The notes under the pieces were generated by a model, which was not told where the DNA came from, searched no databases, and was given only the letters and a program-made list of their open reading frames with translations. The translations under genes and the position numbers were made by a program. From Haematobacter genomosp. 1 (GTDB taxonomy: Bacteria; Pseudomonadota; Alphaproteobacteria; Rhodobacterales; Rhodobacteraceae), in the NCBI RefSeq assembly GCF_002196855.1, contig NZ_NIPW01000003.1, positions 62,001 through 126,000 on the forward strand: a DNA stretch of 64,000 bases, given 5' to 3'. Positions 45,074 to 55,092 of this stretch are shown here, in pieces. The stretch's first letter is position 1. The number at the start of each line of letters is the position of its first letter.

Positions 45074-45943
45074 ATGTTCGAGGAGGCGCTGCGCGCGGCA
45101 GCCGGACGGGTGGAGGCACGGCTTCAGGCCGCGCTCTCTCCCATGGGCGATCTGCCGGTGATCGAGGCGATGCGGTATGCGGTCAGCGGCGGCAAGCGCT
45201 TGCGGGCCTTTCTGGTCATGGAGGGCGCCCGGCTGCACGGCATTCCGCCCGAACAGTCCGTCCATGCGGCTGCGGCGGTCGAGGCGGTCCATGCCTATTC
45301 GCTCGTCCATGACGATCTGCCCGCGATGGATGACGACGACCTGCGCCGGGGCCAGCCGACCGTGCATGTGAAATGGGACGAGGCGACGGCGATCCTTGCG
45401 GGCGACGCCTTGCAGACGCTGGCCTTCGATATTCTCTCGCGCCCGGAAACGGCACCGGCCGCGGATATCCGGCTCCGGCTCATCGCGGGGCTGGCGCGGG
45501 CGGCGGGCGCAGAGGGCATGGTGCTGGGGCAGGCGCAGGACATCGCGGCGGAGACCGCGGCCCGCCCGCTGACGCTGGAGGAGATCACCATCCTTCAGGC
45601 CAACAAGACGGGTGCGCTGATCCGCTGGTCGGCGGAGGCCGGGCCGCTGCTGGCGGGCGCGGATCGGCAGCCGATGCGCGCCTATGCCGAGGCGCTGGGT
45701 CTCGCCTTTCAGATCGCGGACGACATTCTGGATGCGGAGGGCGACCCGGCAAAGGCCGGCAAGCGGCTGCGCAAGGATGCGGAGGCGGGCAAGGCCACCT
45801 TCGTGTCGCTTCTGGGGCTCGACGGTGCGCGGAAACGTGCCATCTCGCTTGTGGAGGAGGCGTGCGCGGCGCTCACCCCCTATGGGGACGGGGCGGAACG
45901 GTTGCGTGACACCGCCCGTTTCGTTATCGCCCGGGAGATGTAG
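45074..45943 (+). CDS. ispA: Polyprenyl (farnesyl/geranyl) diphosphate synthase
   Basis: This 289-residue enzyme chains isopentenyl diphosphate onto allylic diphosphates. The two Asp-rich motifs are [16 protein letters not shown] (first DDx2-4D) and [13 protein letters not shown] (second). [10 protein letters not shown] is the substrate-binding Lys/Arg region. Product length is probably C15, given the position beside dxs and the IspA-like size. dxs follows in ten bases. Confidence 0.93.
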   Translation: MFEEALRAAAGRVEARLQAALSPMGDLPVIEAMRYAVSGGKRLRAFLVMEGARLHGIPPEQSVHAAAAVEAVHAYSLVHDDLPAMDDDDLRRGQPTVHVKWDEATAILAGDALQTLAFDILSRPETAPAADIRLRLIAGLARAAGAEGMVLGQAQDIAAETAARPLTLEEITILQANKTGALIRWSAEAGPLLAGADRQPMRAYAEALGLAFQIADDILDAEGDPAKAGKRLRKDAEAGKATFVSLLGLDGARKRAISLVEEACAALTPYGDGAERLRDTARFVIAREM

Positions 45944-45953
45944 GGAGGCCCCG

Positions 45954-47870
45954 ATGAGCCACAGACCCGTGACGCCGCATCTGGACCGGGTGCGGCTGCC
46001 CGCCGACCTGAAAGGGCTGACCGACCGTGAGCTGTCCGCCGTGGCGGATGAGCTGCGCGCCGAAACCATTTCCGCGGTGTCGGAAACCGGGGGGCATCTG
46101 GGCGCGGGGCTGGGTGTTGTGGAACTGACCGTCGCGCTCCATGCCGTGTTCGACGCGCCGCGCGACAAGATCATCTGGGATGTCTCCCACCAGTCCTATC
46201 CGCACAAGATCCTGACCGGGCGGCGGGAGCGGATCCGCACGCTTCGCCAGAAGGACGGGCTGTCGGGCTTCACCAAGCGGTCCGAAAGCGCCTACGATCC
46301 TTTCGGAGCGGCGCATTCCTCCACCTCCATCTCCGCCGCCCTCGGGTTTGCCGTGGCGCGCGATCTGGGCGCGGAGGGCGTGGGCGATGCGGTCGCCATC
46401 ATCGGTGACGGCTCCATGTCCGCGGGCATGGCCTTCGAGGCGATGAACAACGCAGGTCATCTGGGCAAGCGGCTGTTCGTGGTGCTGAACGACAACGACA
46501 TGTCCATCGCGCCCCCCGTCGGGGCGCTGTCTTCCTACCTCGCGCGGCTTTATGCGGGCGAGCCGTTTCAGGAACTGAAGGCGGCAGCGCGGGGCGCCGT
46601 GCGCTTCCTTCCGCCACCGATGCAGGAAGGCGCGCGCCGCGCCAAGGAAATGCTCAAGGGCATGACCGTGGGCGGCACGCTCTTCGAGGAACTGGGTTTC
46701 TCCTATATCGGGCCGATCGACGGGCATGACATGGAGCAGCTTCTGGCCGTGCTGCGCACCGCGAAGGCGCGGGCGCGGGGGCCGGTGCTGATCCACGCGA
46801 TCACCCGCAAGGGCAAGGGCTATGCCCCCGCCGAGGCCGCTCTCGACAAGGGCCATGCCACGGCGAAGTTCGACGTGCTCACCGGCAAGCAGGCAAAGAC
46901 CCCGAGCAATGCGCCGAGCTACACCAGCGTTTTCGCAAAGGCGCTGGTGGCGGAAGCGGAGCGCGACGACAGGATCGTCGCCGTCACCGCCGCCATGCCG
47001 GACGGCACGGGGCTGAACCTGTTCGCCGAACGGTTCCCGAAGCGCTGTTTTGACGTGGGTATCGCGGAACAACATGCCGTGACCTTTGCCGCCGGGCTGG
47101 CGGCGGGCGGGATGAAGCCGTTCTGCGCGCTCTATTCCACCTTTCTGCAGCGGGGCTACGATCAGGTCGTGCATGACGTGGCCATTCAGCGTCTGCCCGT
47201 CCGTTTCGCCATCGACAGGGCGGGGCTGGTGGGGGCGGACGGGGCGACGCATGCCGGCTCCTTCGATATCGCCTTTCTCGCCAACCTGCCCGGCATGGTG
47301 GTGATGGCCGCCGCGGACGAGGCGGAGCTTGTCCACATGGTGGCGACCGCCGCCGCGCTGGATGACCGGCCTTCTGCCTTCCGCTATCCGCGGGGTGAGG
47401 GTGTCGGCGTCGATCTGCCGGAGCGAGGCCAGCCGCTGGAGATCGGCCGGGGCCGTATCGTGTCGGAGGGCAACCGCGTGGCGCTCCTTTCCTTCGGCAC
47501 GCGGCTGGCGGAGGTGAATGCCGCCGCAGAGGCACTGGCGCAGCGGGGCCTGCGGCCGACGGTGGCCGATGCGCGCTTTGCCAAGCCCTTGGACCGGGAG
47601 CTGATCCTGCGGCTTGCCCGCGGGCATGAGGCGATGATCACGCTGGAGGAGGGCGCGGTCGGCGGTTTCGGCAGCCACGTCGCGCAGCTTCTGGCGGAGG
47701 AAGGCGTCTTCGACAAGGGCTTCCGCTTCCGCTCCATGGTGCTGCCGGACATCTTCATCGACCAGGCGAGCATGGAGGACATGTACGCCGTCGCCGGAAT
47801 GAACGCCGCCGAGATAGAGGCGAAGGTGCTGGAAGTTCTGGGCGTCGCGCGGATCGAACGGCGGGCCTGA
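45954..47870 (+). CDS. dxs: 1-deoxy-D-xylulose-5-phosphate synthase
   Basis: This 638-residue thiamine-diphosphate enzyme condenses pyruvate and glyceraldehyde 3-phosphate, starting the MEP isoprenoid pathway. The cofactor motif is [30 protein letters not shown] and the pyrimidine-domain [18 protein letters not shown] are also typical. The ATG at 45954 follows AGGGAGG. A second dxs is common in photosynthetic relatives, but this one is the conserved ispA-linked copy. Confidence 0.96.
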   Translation: MSHRPVTPHLDRVRLPADLKGLTDRELSAVADELRAETISAVSETGGHLGAGLGVVELTVALHAVFDAPRDKIIWDVSHQSYPHKILTGRRERIRTLRQKDGLSGFTKRSESAYDPFGAAHSSTSISAALGFAVARDLGAEGVGDAVAIIGDGSMSAGMAFEAMNNAGHLGKRLFVVLNDNDMSIAPPVGALSSYLARLYAGEPFQELKAAARGAVRFLPPPMQEGARRAKEMLKGMTVGGTLFEELGFSYIGPIDGHDMEQLLAVLRTAKARARGPVLIHAITRKGKGYAPAEAALDKGHATAKFDVLTGKQAKTPSNAPSYTSVFAKALVAEAERDDRIVAVTAAMPDGTGLNLFAERFPKRCFDVGIAEQHAVTFAAGLAAGGMKPFCALYSTFLQRGYDQVVHDVAIQRLPVRFAIDRAGLVGADGATHAGSFDIAFLANLPGMVVMAAADEAELVHMVATAAALDDRPSAFRYPRGEGVGVDLPERGQPLEIGRGRIVSEGNRVALLSFGTRLAEVNAAAEALAQRGLRPTVADARFAKPLDRELILRLARGHEAMITLEEGAVGGFGSHVAQLLAEEGVFDKGFRFRSMVLPDIFIDQASMEDMYAVAGMNAAEIEAKVLEVLGVARIERRA

Positions 47871-47971
47871 CCCGGCCATTCCCGTGCTGCAATGCAGAAA
47901 TACCTGACGGACCCCCTTGAATGGCTGGCCGGTTATGCGACATCTCGCCTCAGCAACCGCGGGATCCCGAC

Positions 47972-49189
47972 ATGACCGATTCACCCACCATCGCCCAGGC
48001 GCCGGTAAGGCTCGTGCTCTTCGCTCTGGCGATGGGCGGGTTTGCCATCGGCACCACGGAGTTCGCGGCGATGTCGCTGGTGCCGTATTTCTCCCCCGCG
48101 CTCGGCATCGACGCGGCGACGGCAAGCCATGTGATCTCCGCCTATGCGCTTGGGGTTGTCGTGGGCGCGCCGGTGCTGGCGGTACTGGGCGCGCGGATGC
48201 CGAGGAAGCGCCTGCTCCTCATCCTCATGGCGGTTTTCGGGCTGGCCAACGTGGCGGCGGCGCTGTCGCCCAGCTATCCGGTGATGCTGCTGTTCCGCTT
48301 CATGGCCGGGCTGCCGCATGGGGCCTATTTCGGCGTGGCGAGCCTGATGGCCGCCTCCCTCGTTCCGCCGAATCGGCGGACATGGGCCGTGTCTATGCTG
48401 ATGATCGGCCTGACCATCGCCACCGTGCTGGGCGTGCCGATGGCCAATGTGATGGGTCAGACGATCGGCTGGCGCTGGGGCTTCGGCGTTGTGGGGGTGC
48501 TGGCGCTCCTGACCTTTGTGCTGATCCTGCGGCTCGCCCCCGATCCCGCAGCCGATCCGGGGGCGAACCCGCTCCGGGAGTTGTCGGCGCTCGGCAACCG
48601 GCAGGTCTGGCTGACGCTGCTGACGGGTGCGGTGGGTTTCGGCGGGCTGTTCGCGGTCTATACCTATGTGGCCTCCACCCTGCTGACGGTGACGATGGCC
48701 CCGGAATGGGCGGTGCCGATCGTGTTCATGGTCTTCGGCCTCGGCATGACGGCGGGGACGCTGATCGTGGGGCGGATCGCCGACCGGGGGCTGATGGCGA
48801 CGGCGGCGGGCATCCTGATCTTTTCGGCGGTGATGCTGTTTCTCTATCCGTTCAGCGTCCACAGCCTCTGGACTATCGCGCCCTGCGTCTTCCTGATCGG
48901 GGCGGGCGGATCGCTGGGGCTGGTGTTGCAGACCCGGCTGATGGATGTCGCGGGCGATGCCCAGACGCTGGCGGCGGCGCTGAACCACTCCGCCTTCAAC
49001 GCGGCGAATGCGCTCGGGCCGTGGCTGGCCGCAATGGTGCTGACGGCGGGCTACGGCTTTCCGGCCTCGGGCTTCGTGGGCAGCGCGCTGGCGCTTGGCG
49101 GGCTTCTTTTGCTGGGTGTGACCGTCTGGGATGCGCGCCGGTCGGAACAGCGTTCGGGCGTGGCCTGCTCAGTCCAGCCCTGCGAGTGA
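47972..49189 (+). CDS. MFS transporter (AraJ/chloramphenicol-resistance type)
   Basis: This 405-residue protein has twelve predicted helices and the DHA1-family start FALAMGGFAIGTTEFAAMSL. A basic loop (LGARMPRKRLLL) lies between helices 2 and 3, and a RWGFG segment follows helix 6. It resembles exporters of the AraJ/Bcr type; the substrate is unknown. Its last 21 bp overlap the convergent epimerase gene. Confidence 0.88.
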   Translation: MTDSPTIAQAPVRLVLFALAMGGFAIGTTEFAAMSLVPYFSPALGIDAATASHVISAYALGVVVGAPVLAVLGARMPRKRLLLILMAVFGLANVAAALSPSYPVMLLFRFMAGLPHGAYFGVASLMAASLVPPNRRTWAVSMLMIGLTIATVLGVPMANVMGQTIGWRWGFGVVGVLALLTFVLILRLAPDPAADPGANPLRELSALGNRQVWLTLLTGAVGFGGLFAVYTYVASTLLTVTMAPEWAVPIVFMVFGLGMTAGTLIVGRIADRGLMATAAGILIFSAVMLFLYPFSVHSLWTIAPCVFLIGAGGSLGLVLQTRLMDVAGDAQTLAAALNHSAFNAANALGPWLAAMVLTAGYGFPASGFVGSALALGGLLLLGVTVWDARRSEQRSGVACSVQPCE

Positions 49190-50062
49190 CGGCGACAGGA
49201 GCGAGGCAAGCCCCTCCCGATAGGTCGGGTAGCGGAGCGTGACGCCGAGATCGCGCTTGATCCTGTCGTTTCTGACCCGGCGGTTGTCGCGGTAGAAGGC
49301 CCGCGCCATCGGCGTCATCTCGGCCTCATCAAAGGGCACGGCGGGGGGGACGGGCAGGCCCGCCATCCGCGCGGCGGCTTCCACCACGTCCTGCGGCGGC
49401 GCGGGCAGATCGTCACAGACATTGTAGATTGCGCCCGGATCGGGCCGCGCGATGGAGGCCGCGAGCACCTCTGCTGCATCCTCCACATGGATGCGGCAGA
49501 AGACCTGCCCCTCCTTGACGATGCGATGCGCCGTGCCCGCGCGGAGCTTCTCGAACGGGCCGCGCCCCGGCCCGTAGATCCCGGCAAGCCTGAAAATATG
49601 GAGCGGCAGGCCCGTCTGCGCCGCGAGCGTCTGCCATGCCTGCTCCGCCATCAGCCTGCGGTCGCGGTGGCCCTCCGTCGCGCGGGGCGGCGTCGTCTCA
49701 TCCACCCAGCCGCCGCCGTGATCGCCATAGACCCCGGTGGAGGAGAGATACCCGACCCAGGCGAGATGCGGGGCAGCCTTGCCGATCGCCTCTCCCGCCA
49801 GCGCCAGAAACGGATCCCCCTCCATCCCCGGCGCGGAGGAGATGAGCAGATGCGTGGCCACCGCCAGCGCGGGACGGAGATCGGCGGGCAGCAGGAGCGG
49901 CTCCACCCCGCGCGAGGCGAAAGCCGCGGCCCTTTCCGCGTCCCGGGTGGTGCTGATGATGCGCCAGTCGGGCAGATGCCGCTCCAGAAAGCCGGCCGTG
50001 TAGCCGTGGCCGAGCGACAGGAGCGTGGGAATGCGGGATTCTTCGGGGCGAGGCATGGTCAT
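49169..50062 (-). CDS. NAD(P)-dependent epimerase/dehydratase family protein (YeeZ-like)
   Basis: This 297-residue Rossmann protein has a modified N-terminal nucleotide loop (LLSLGHGYTAGFL), the WVGYLSSTGVYGDHGG active-site Ser/Tyr-like region and FRLAGIYGPGRGPFEK. It resembles the YeeZ group of extended SDR proteins, whose role is unknown. ATG at 50062 or 50056 are both possible. It is convergent with the MFS gene and divergent from ade. Confidence 0.83.
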   Translation of the reverse strand: MTMPRPEESRIPTLLSLGHGYTAGFLERHLPDWRIISTTRDAERAAAFASRGVEPLLLPADLRPALAVATHLLISSAPGMEGDPFLALAGEAIGKAAPHLAWVGYLSSTGVYGDHGGGWVDETTPPRATEGHRDRRLMAEQAWQTLAAQTGLPLHIFRLAGIYGPGRGPFEKLRAGTAHRIVKEGQVFCRIHVEDAAEVLAASIARPDPGAIYNVCDDLPAPPQDVVEAAARMAGLPVPPAVPFDEAEMTPMARAFYRDNRRVRNDRIKRDLGVTLRYPTYREGLASLLSPSLAGLD

Positions 50063-50121
50063 GCCGCGACTGTCATCGCAATATCACTTGAACGCAACGC
50101 CGCAGGGTGAAAATCTCGGGC

Positions 50122-51927
50122 ATGGAACGCAAAGTCTCTCCCCTTCAGAGCTGGGCCGATACGGCCCCCCTTCTGGTCGCCGTCGCCGCGGGACGCGCGC
50201 CGGCCGATCTGGTCATCACCGGCGGCAAGGTCGTCTCCGTCCACACGCGCGAGGTGCTGGACGGCTGGCAGGTTGCCATCGCCGCCGGGCGCTTTGCCTA
50301 TGTGGGGCCGGACGCCCGGCATTGCATCGGCCCGGAGACGGAGGTGATCGACGCCGAAGGGCGTTACCTGATCCCCGGTCTCTGCGACGGGCACATGCAT
50401 ATCGAAAGCGGCATGCTGATCCCGGCCGAATTCGCTGCCGCCGTCATCCCGCACGGCACGACGACCATGTTCACCGACCCGCATGAGATCGCGAATGTGC
50501 TGGGGCTGGAAGGTGTGCGGATGATGCATGACGAGGCGCTGATGCAGCCCGTCAGCATCTTCACGCAGATGCCCTCCTGCGCGCCCTCCGCACCGGGGCT
50601 GGAGACGACGGGTTTCGCCATCAGCGCAGAGGATGTGGCCGAGGCGATGACATGGCCCGGCATCATCGGGCTGGGCGAGATGATGAACTTCCCCGGCGTG
50701 ATCAATGGCGATCGGCAGATGCTGGCGGAGATCGCGGCGACGCAGGCCGCGGGCAAGACGGTGGGCGGGCACTATGCCTCCCCCGATCTCGGGCCGGCCT
50801 TCCATGCCTATGCCGCAGCCGGCCCGGCGGACGATCACGAGGGCACGCGGGTGGAGGATGCCATCGCGCGGACCCGGCAGGGCATGCGGATCATGATGCG
50901 CCTCGGCTCCGCCTGGTATGACGTGGAGACGCAGATCAAGGCCGTCACCGAACGGGGGCTGGACCCGCGGAGCTTCATCCTGTGCACCGACGACTGCCAC
51001 TCCGGCACGCTGGTGAACGAGGGGCACATGAACCGGGTGGTGCGCCATGCCATCACCTGCGGCTGCGATCCGCTGGTGGCGCTGCAGATGGCGACGATCA
51101 ACACCGCCGCGCATTTCGGGCTGGAGCGGGAGCTTGGCTCCATCGCGCCGGGGCGGCGGGCGGATCTGATCTTTACCTCCGACCTGATGATGCTGCCCAT
51201 CGAGCGGGTGATCGCGCGGGGCGTGACCGTGGCGGAGGACGGCGACCTGAAGGTGGACTGCCCGCATCTCGACTGGCCGGAGGACGCGCGGCAGACAGTG
51301 CATCTGGGCAAGGTGCTGGCCGGGGACGATTTCCTGATCGCCGCGCCCGACGGGGCGAATACCGTCACCGCCCGCGTCATCGGCGTGGTGGAAAATCAGG
51401 CCCCGACCAAGGCCCTGACCGTGGATCTTGCCGTCACCGATGGCCGGGTGGAGCCGGACGAGGGCCGCGACGTCGCCCAGATCGCGCTGGTGGAGCGGCA
51501 CAGGGGCACCGGCGGGGTGGTGAACGGCTTCGTCTCCGGCTTCGGCTACAAGGGGCGCATGGCCATCGCCTCGACCGTCGCGCATGACAGCCACCATATG
51601 ATCGTGGTGGGCACCGACCGCGACCTGATGGCAAAGGCCGCGAACCGGCTGGGGGAGATCGGCGGCGGCATCACCGTGTGGAAGGACGGCGGGGAGATCG
51701 CCTCCGTGCCGCTTCCCATCGCCGGGCTGATGAGCGACCGGCCCGCAGAGGAGGTGGCCGCGGCGGCGGAGCGCATGGTGCACGCCATGGCGGAATGCGG
51801 CTGCAGGCTCAACAATGCCTACATGCAGCATTCGCTTCTGGCGCTCGTGGTGATCCCGGAGATCCGTATTTCGGACCTCGGGCTCGTCGATGTCACGACC
51901 TTCGAGTTGACGGAGCTTTTCACGTGA
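50122..51927 (+). CDS. ade: Adenine deaminase
   Basis: This 601-residue metallo-amidohydrolase converts adenine to hypoxanthine and ammonia. The metal site GLCDGHMHIESGML and the later HYASPDLG and CTDDCHSG segments match the Ade family; the C-terminal part carries GFVSGFGYKGRMAIASTVAHDSHH. I prefer the ATG at 50122 to the GTG at 50107, but either is possible. The stop overlaps the amn GTG (GTGA). Confidence 0.95.
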   Translation: MERKVSPLQSWADTAPLLVAVAAGRAPADLVITGGKVVSVHTREVLDGWQVAIAAGRFAYVGPDARHCIGPETEVIDAEGRYLIPGLCDGHMHIESGMLIPAEFAAAVIPHGTTTMFTDPHEIANVLGLEGVRMMHDEALMQPVSIFTQMPSCAPSAPGLETTGFAISAEDVAEAMTWPGIIGLGEMMNFPGVINGDRQMLAEIAATQAAGKTVGGHYASPDLGPAFHAYAAAGPADDHEGTRVEDAIARTRQGMRIMMRLGSAWYDVETQIKAVTERGLDPRSFILCTDDCHSGTLVNEGHMNRVVRHAITCGCDPLVALQMATINTAAHFGLERELGSIAPGRRADLIFTSDLMMLPIERVIARGVTVAEDGDLKVDCPHLDWPEDARQTVHLGKVLAGDDFLIAAPDGANTVTARVIGVVENQAPTKALTVDLAVTDGRVEPDEGRDVAQIALVERHRGTGGVVNGFVSGFGYKGRMAIASTVAHDSHHMIVVGTDRDLMAKAANRLGEIGGGITVWKDGGEIASVPLPIAGLMSDRPAEEVAAAAERMVHAMAECGCRLNNAYMQHSLLALVVIPEIRISDLGLVDVTTFELTELFT

Positions 51928-53414
51928 ACCTCGTGTCCCTGCCCAAGAACAACCTGCCGATCCGCACGCCCCCCTTGCGCGAGCCGCAGCTTTTCGACGA
52001 TCCGGCCGCCGCGGTGGCATTTCTCCGGGAACTGTATGACGAGGCGACGGCCTTCCTCCGCGACCGCTTCGGAGAGACGCTGAATGGTGGCTCGACCCGC
52101 GCCCGATACCGTGCCTTCTACCCGGAAATCCGCATCACCACGACAAGTTACGGCAAGATCGACAGCCGCCTGTCCTTCGGCTACGTGGCGGAGCCGGGGG
52201 AATACTCGACCACCGTGACCCGTCCCGACCTGTTCGAAGCCTACCTGACCCAGCAGATCGGGCTCGTCATGCAGAACCACGGCGTGCCGGTGGCCGTGGG
52301 CCCCTCAGTCACGCCGATCCCGCTGCATTTCGCCATGTCGAGCGAGGGGTTCACCGTTCCGCAGGAAGCCGCGCTGGACTTTCCGCTGCGCGATATTTTC
52401 GACGTGCCGAACCTCAATACGATGAACGACGACATCGTGAACGGCTATGACATCCGGCATGAGGATGGTTCGCGCGCCCTCGCGCCCTTTACCGCGCAGC
52501 GGGTGGATTATTCGCTGGCCCGCCTTCAGCATTATACCGCGACGGCGGCGGAGCATTTTCAGAACTTCGTTCTGTTCACCAACTACCAGTTCTATGTTGA
52601 GGAGTTCGAGGCCTATGCCCGCGCCTGCCTCGCCGATCCGGCGAGCGGCTATACCTCCTTCGTGGGTCCGGGCGGGGTGGAGATCACCGGGGCCGGCGAT
52701 CCGCTGCCGCAGCTGGGCAAGATGCCGCAGATGCCCTCCTACCATCTGAAGCGTCCGGGGGCTGCCGGGATCACGCTGGTCAACATCGGCGTCGGCCCCT
52801 CCAATGCCAAGACGGCCACCGACCATATCGCCGTGCTGCGCCCGCATGCCTGGCTGATGGTCGGACACTGCGCGGGGCTGCGATCCAGCCAGAGCCTCGG
52901 CGATTTCGTGCTCGCGCATGGCTATCTGCGCGAAGATCACGTTCTGGACGACGACTTGCCCGTCTGGGTGCCGATCCCCGCGCTCGCGGAGATACAGGTG
53001 GCGCTGGAGGATGCGGTGGAGGAAGTGACGGAGCTGGAGGGCTATGAGCTGAAACGCATCATGCGGACCGGCACCGTGGCCACGATCGACAACCGCAACT
53101 GGGAACTGCGCGACCAGTCCGGCCCCGTCCAGCGCCTCAGCCAGAGCCGCGCCGTGGCGCTGGACATGGAAAGCGCGACCATCGCGGCGAACGGTTTCCG
53201 GTTCCGTGTGCCTTACGGGACGCTGCTCTGCGTCTCCGACAAGCCGCTGCACGGGGAGCTGAAGCTGCCCGGCATGGCCAGCGCCTTCTACCGCACGCAG
53301 GTCGCGCGGCATCTGAAGATCGGCGTCAGGGCCATGGAACTGCTGCGGGAGACGCCGCTGGAGCGCATGCACAGCCGCAAGTTGCGTTCTTTTGAGGAGA
53401 CAGCCTTTCTCTAA
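51924..53414 (+). CDS. amn: AMP nucleosidase
   Basis: This 496-residue enzyme splits AMP into adenine and ribose 5-phosphate. It has the AMP-nucleosidase-specific N-terminal region (YPEIRITTTSYGKIDSRLSFG) and a C-terminal nucleoside phosphorylase-like domain (VNIGVGPSNAKTATDHIAVL, GHCAGLR, DMESATIAANGFRFRVPYG). GTG start overlaps the ade stop. Together the two genes would convert AMP to hypoxanthine. Confidence 0.95.
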   Translation: MNLVSLPKNNLPIRTPPLREPQLFDDPAAAVAFLRELYDEATAFLRDRFGETLNGGSTRARYRAFYPEIRITTTSYGKIDSRLSFGYVAEPGEYSTTVTRPDLFEAYLTQQIGLVMQNHGVPVAVGPSVTPIPLHFAMSSEGFTVPQEAALDFPLRDIFDVPNLNTMNDDIVNGYDIRHEDGSRALAPFTAQRVDYSLARLQHYTATAAEHFQNFVLFTNYQFYVEEFEAYARACLADPASGYTSFVGPGGVEITGAGDPLPQLGKMPQMPSYHLKRPGAAGITLVNIGVGPSNAKTATDHIAVLRPHAWLMVGHCAGLRSSQSLGDFVLAHGYLREDHVLDDDLPVWVPIPALAEIQVALEDAVEEVTELEGYELKRIMRTGTVATIDNRNWELRDQSGPVQRLSQSRAVALDMESATIAANGFRFRVPYGTLLCVSDKPLHGELKLPGMASAFYRTQVARHLKIGVRAMELLRETPLERMHSRKLRSFEETAFL

Positions 53415-53448
53415 AGGCCGATTTCCGCCTTGCCCCACGCGAAACGGC

Positions 53449-53477
53449 TTGAAATGCGCGGTGAAAACCTGTGTAGC
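53449..53477 (+). promoter_or_regulatory. Possible promoter of the HU gene
   Basis: TTGAAA (53449-53454), 17-bp spacer, TGTAGC (53472-53477). The -35 is good and the -10 modest, in an AT-richer stretch 67 bp before the HU ATG. Confidence 0.35.
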
Positions 53478-53543
53478 AAGCGACATGCCCTTAAAATGAC
53501 GGGCCGATAACAACACAAGCGGGACTATACGAGGAGTGTTCTG

Positions 53544-53831
53544 ATGTCGAAAGCGCTGACCAAGACCCAACTGGTCGCCGCCCTGGCCGAAGAGATGGGC
53601 TCGGACAAGAAGACGGCGACGGCTGCGCTCGACGCAATCGCGTCCGTGGTGACCAAGGAAGTGGTGGCCGGCGGTGCCGTGACGCTTCCGGGCCTTGGCA
53701 AGATCGTCTGCCGGACCCGCCCCGAGCGTCAGGTGCGCAACCCTGCCACCGGCGAGCAGATCACCAAGCCGGCGGACAAGGTGGTGAAGATCACCGTCGC
53801 CAAGGCTCTCAAAGACAGCATCAACGCCTGA
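53544..53831 (+). CDS. hup: HU-family DNA-binding protein
   Basis: This 95-residue histone-like protein bends DNA in the nucleoid. The fold is clear from KTQLVAALAEEMGSDKKTATAALDAI, GLGKIVCRTRPERQVRNPATGE (beta-arm with the usual RNPATG), and KITVAKALKD. GAGGAG precedes the ATG. A perfect terminator follows. Confidence 0.95.
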   Translation: MSKALTKTQLVAALAEEMGSDKKTATAALDAIASVVTKEVVAGGAVTLPGLGKIVCRTRPERQVRNPATGEQITKPADKVVKITVAKALKDSINA

Positions 53832-53842
53832 GGCGAAGATCG

Positions 53843-53872
53843 AAGGGCCGCCCGCAAGGAGCGGCCCTTTCC
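53843..53872 (+). terminator. Rho-independent-type terminator after HU
   Basis: AAGGGCCGC (53843-53851) and GCGGCCCTT (53861-53869) form a perfect 9-bp stem with a 9-base loop, ending in TTT. Confidence 0.85.
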
Positions 53873-53888
53873 ATTTCCGGGGGGGAAT

Positions 53889-54788
53889 ATGGACGTCCGC
53901 GCGCTCCTGATGGGGCTGACCTTCGCCTTCATCTGGTCGTCGGCCTTCACTGCCGCCCGGATCGTCGTTACCGCCGTTCCGCCGCTCTACGCCCTGTCAG
54001 GGCGCTTTCTGCTGGCGGGGGTATGCGGCATCCTGCTTGCCCTCTCGCTCGGTCAGACGGCGCGGCTGACGCGCTCGCAATGGATTTCGGTGATCGTGTT
54101 CGGCGTGTGCCAGAATGCGCTCTACCTCGGGCTGAACTTCGTGGGCATGCAGACGGTGGAGGCTTCGCTCGCCGCCATCGTCGGCTCCACCATGCCGCTG
54201 CTCGTGGCGCTGTTCGGGTGGCTGATCCTTGGCGAGCGCCCGCGCCCCTTGGGTATAGCCGGGCTGATCGCGGGTATGGTCGGCGTCGCGCTCATCATGG
54301 CGGGGCGGATCAGCGGCGGGGTGGATCCATGGGGGCTGTTCCTGCTCTGCCTTGGCGCCCTCGCGCTCACCGCTGCGACGCTGGCGGTCAGGGGAACGTC
54401 GGGGAGCGGGAACCTGCTGATGGTGGTGGGGTTGCAGATGCTGGTCGGGACTGCAGTTCTGCTGCCCATCGCCCTTGTGACCGAGCCGTTCCATCTCGAC
54501 GGCAGCCCGCGGGTGCTGGCGGCTTTTCTCTACATGGTTTTCGTTCCAGGCCTGTTCGCGACATGGCTCTGGTTCCGGCTGGTGCTGCGGATCGGCGCGG
54601 TCAAGGCCGCGACCTTTCACTTCCTCAACCCGTTCTTCGGCGTAGCCGTTGCGGCTTTGCTGCTGGGAGAGCCGGTACATGGCGCCGATCTGGTCGGCGT
54701 GCTCATCATCATGGCAGGAATTCTCGCGGTGCAGCTCTCCAAGCAGATCCGCACCCGCCCCGTTCTGGCCGAGAGTCAGGAAGCCTGA
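53889..54788 (+). CDS. EamA/DMT-family transporter
   Basis: This 299-residue protein has ten predicted helices in two EamA repeats (FAFIWSSAFTAARIVVTAVPP; LRIGAVKAATFHFLNPFFGVAVAALLLGEPV). Such proteins are often metabolite or amino-acid exporters; the substrate is unknown. ATG at 53889 follows GGGGGAA. Downstream is a 13-bp array. Confidence 0.88.
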   Translation: MDVRALLMGLTFAFIWSSAFTAARIVVTAVPPLYALSGRFLLAGVCGILLALSLGQTARLTRSQWISVIVFGVCQNALYLGLNFVGMQTVEASLAAIVGSTMPLLVALFGWLILGERPRPLGIAGLIAGMVGVALIMAGRISGGVDPWGLFLLCLGALALTAATLAVRGTSGSGNLLMVVGLQMLVGTAVLLPIALVTEPFHLDGSPRVLAAFLYMVFVPGLFATWLWFRLVLRIGAVKAATFHFLNPFFGVAVAALLLGEPVHGADLVGVLIIMAGILAVQLSKQIRTRPVLAESQEA

Positions 54789-54906
54789 GCCCCCCTCAAA
54801 AGGGCGGTTGCGGTCCCTGCCAAGGTCTTCTCCCATTCGCAGCGTTTCGGCGGCCCGTCGGTATCCCGCCGATACCGGCCCCGCCCACGGATGGCCCGTC
54901 GGAGGG

Positions 54907-55036
54907 CCCAGTCCCACGGCCCAGTCCCACGGCCCAGTCCCACGGCCCAGTCCCACGGCCCAGTCCCACGGCGCAGTTCCACGGCGCAGTTCCACGGCGC
55001 AGTCCCAAGGCCCAGTCCCAAGGCCCAATCCCACGG
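54907..55036. repeat. 13-bp tandem repeat, 10 copies of CCCAGTCCCACGG
   Basis: The first five units are identical; the later ones drift (CGCAGTTCCACGG twice, then CGCAGTCCCAAGG, CCCAGTCCCAAGG, CCCAATCCCACGG). More degenerate units follow to about 55062. It lies between convergent eamA and aroC. Confidence 0.93.
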
Positions 55037-55092
55037 GCCCGGTCGCAGGGCCCGGCCGTATGGACGAGTCTCACGGCCGCATGGCCCGCAGG

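Noticed and set aside
45924-48125. Open frame of about 730 residues on the minus strand
   Set aside because: It is antisense to dxs and the start of the MFS gene, which have clear family motifs.
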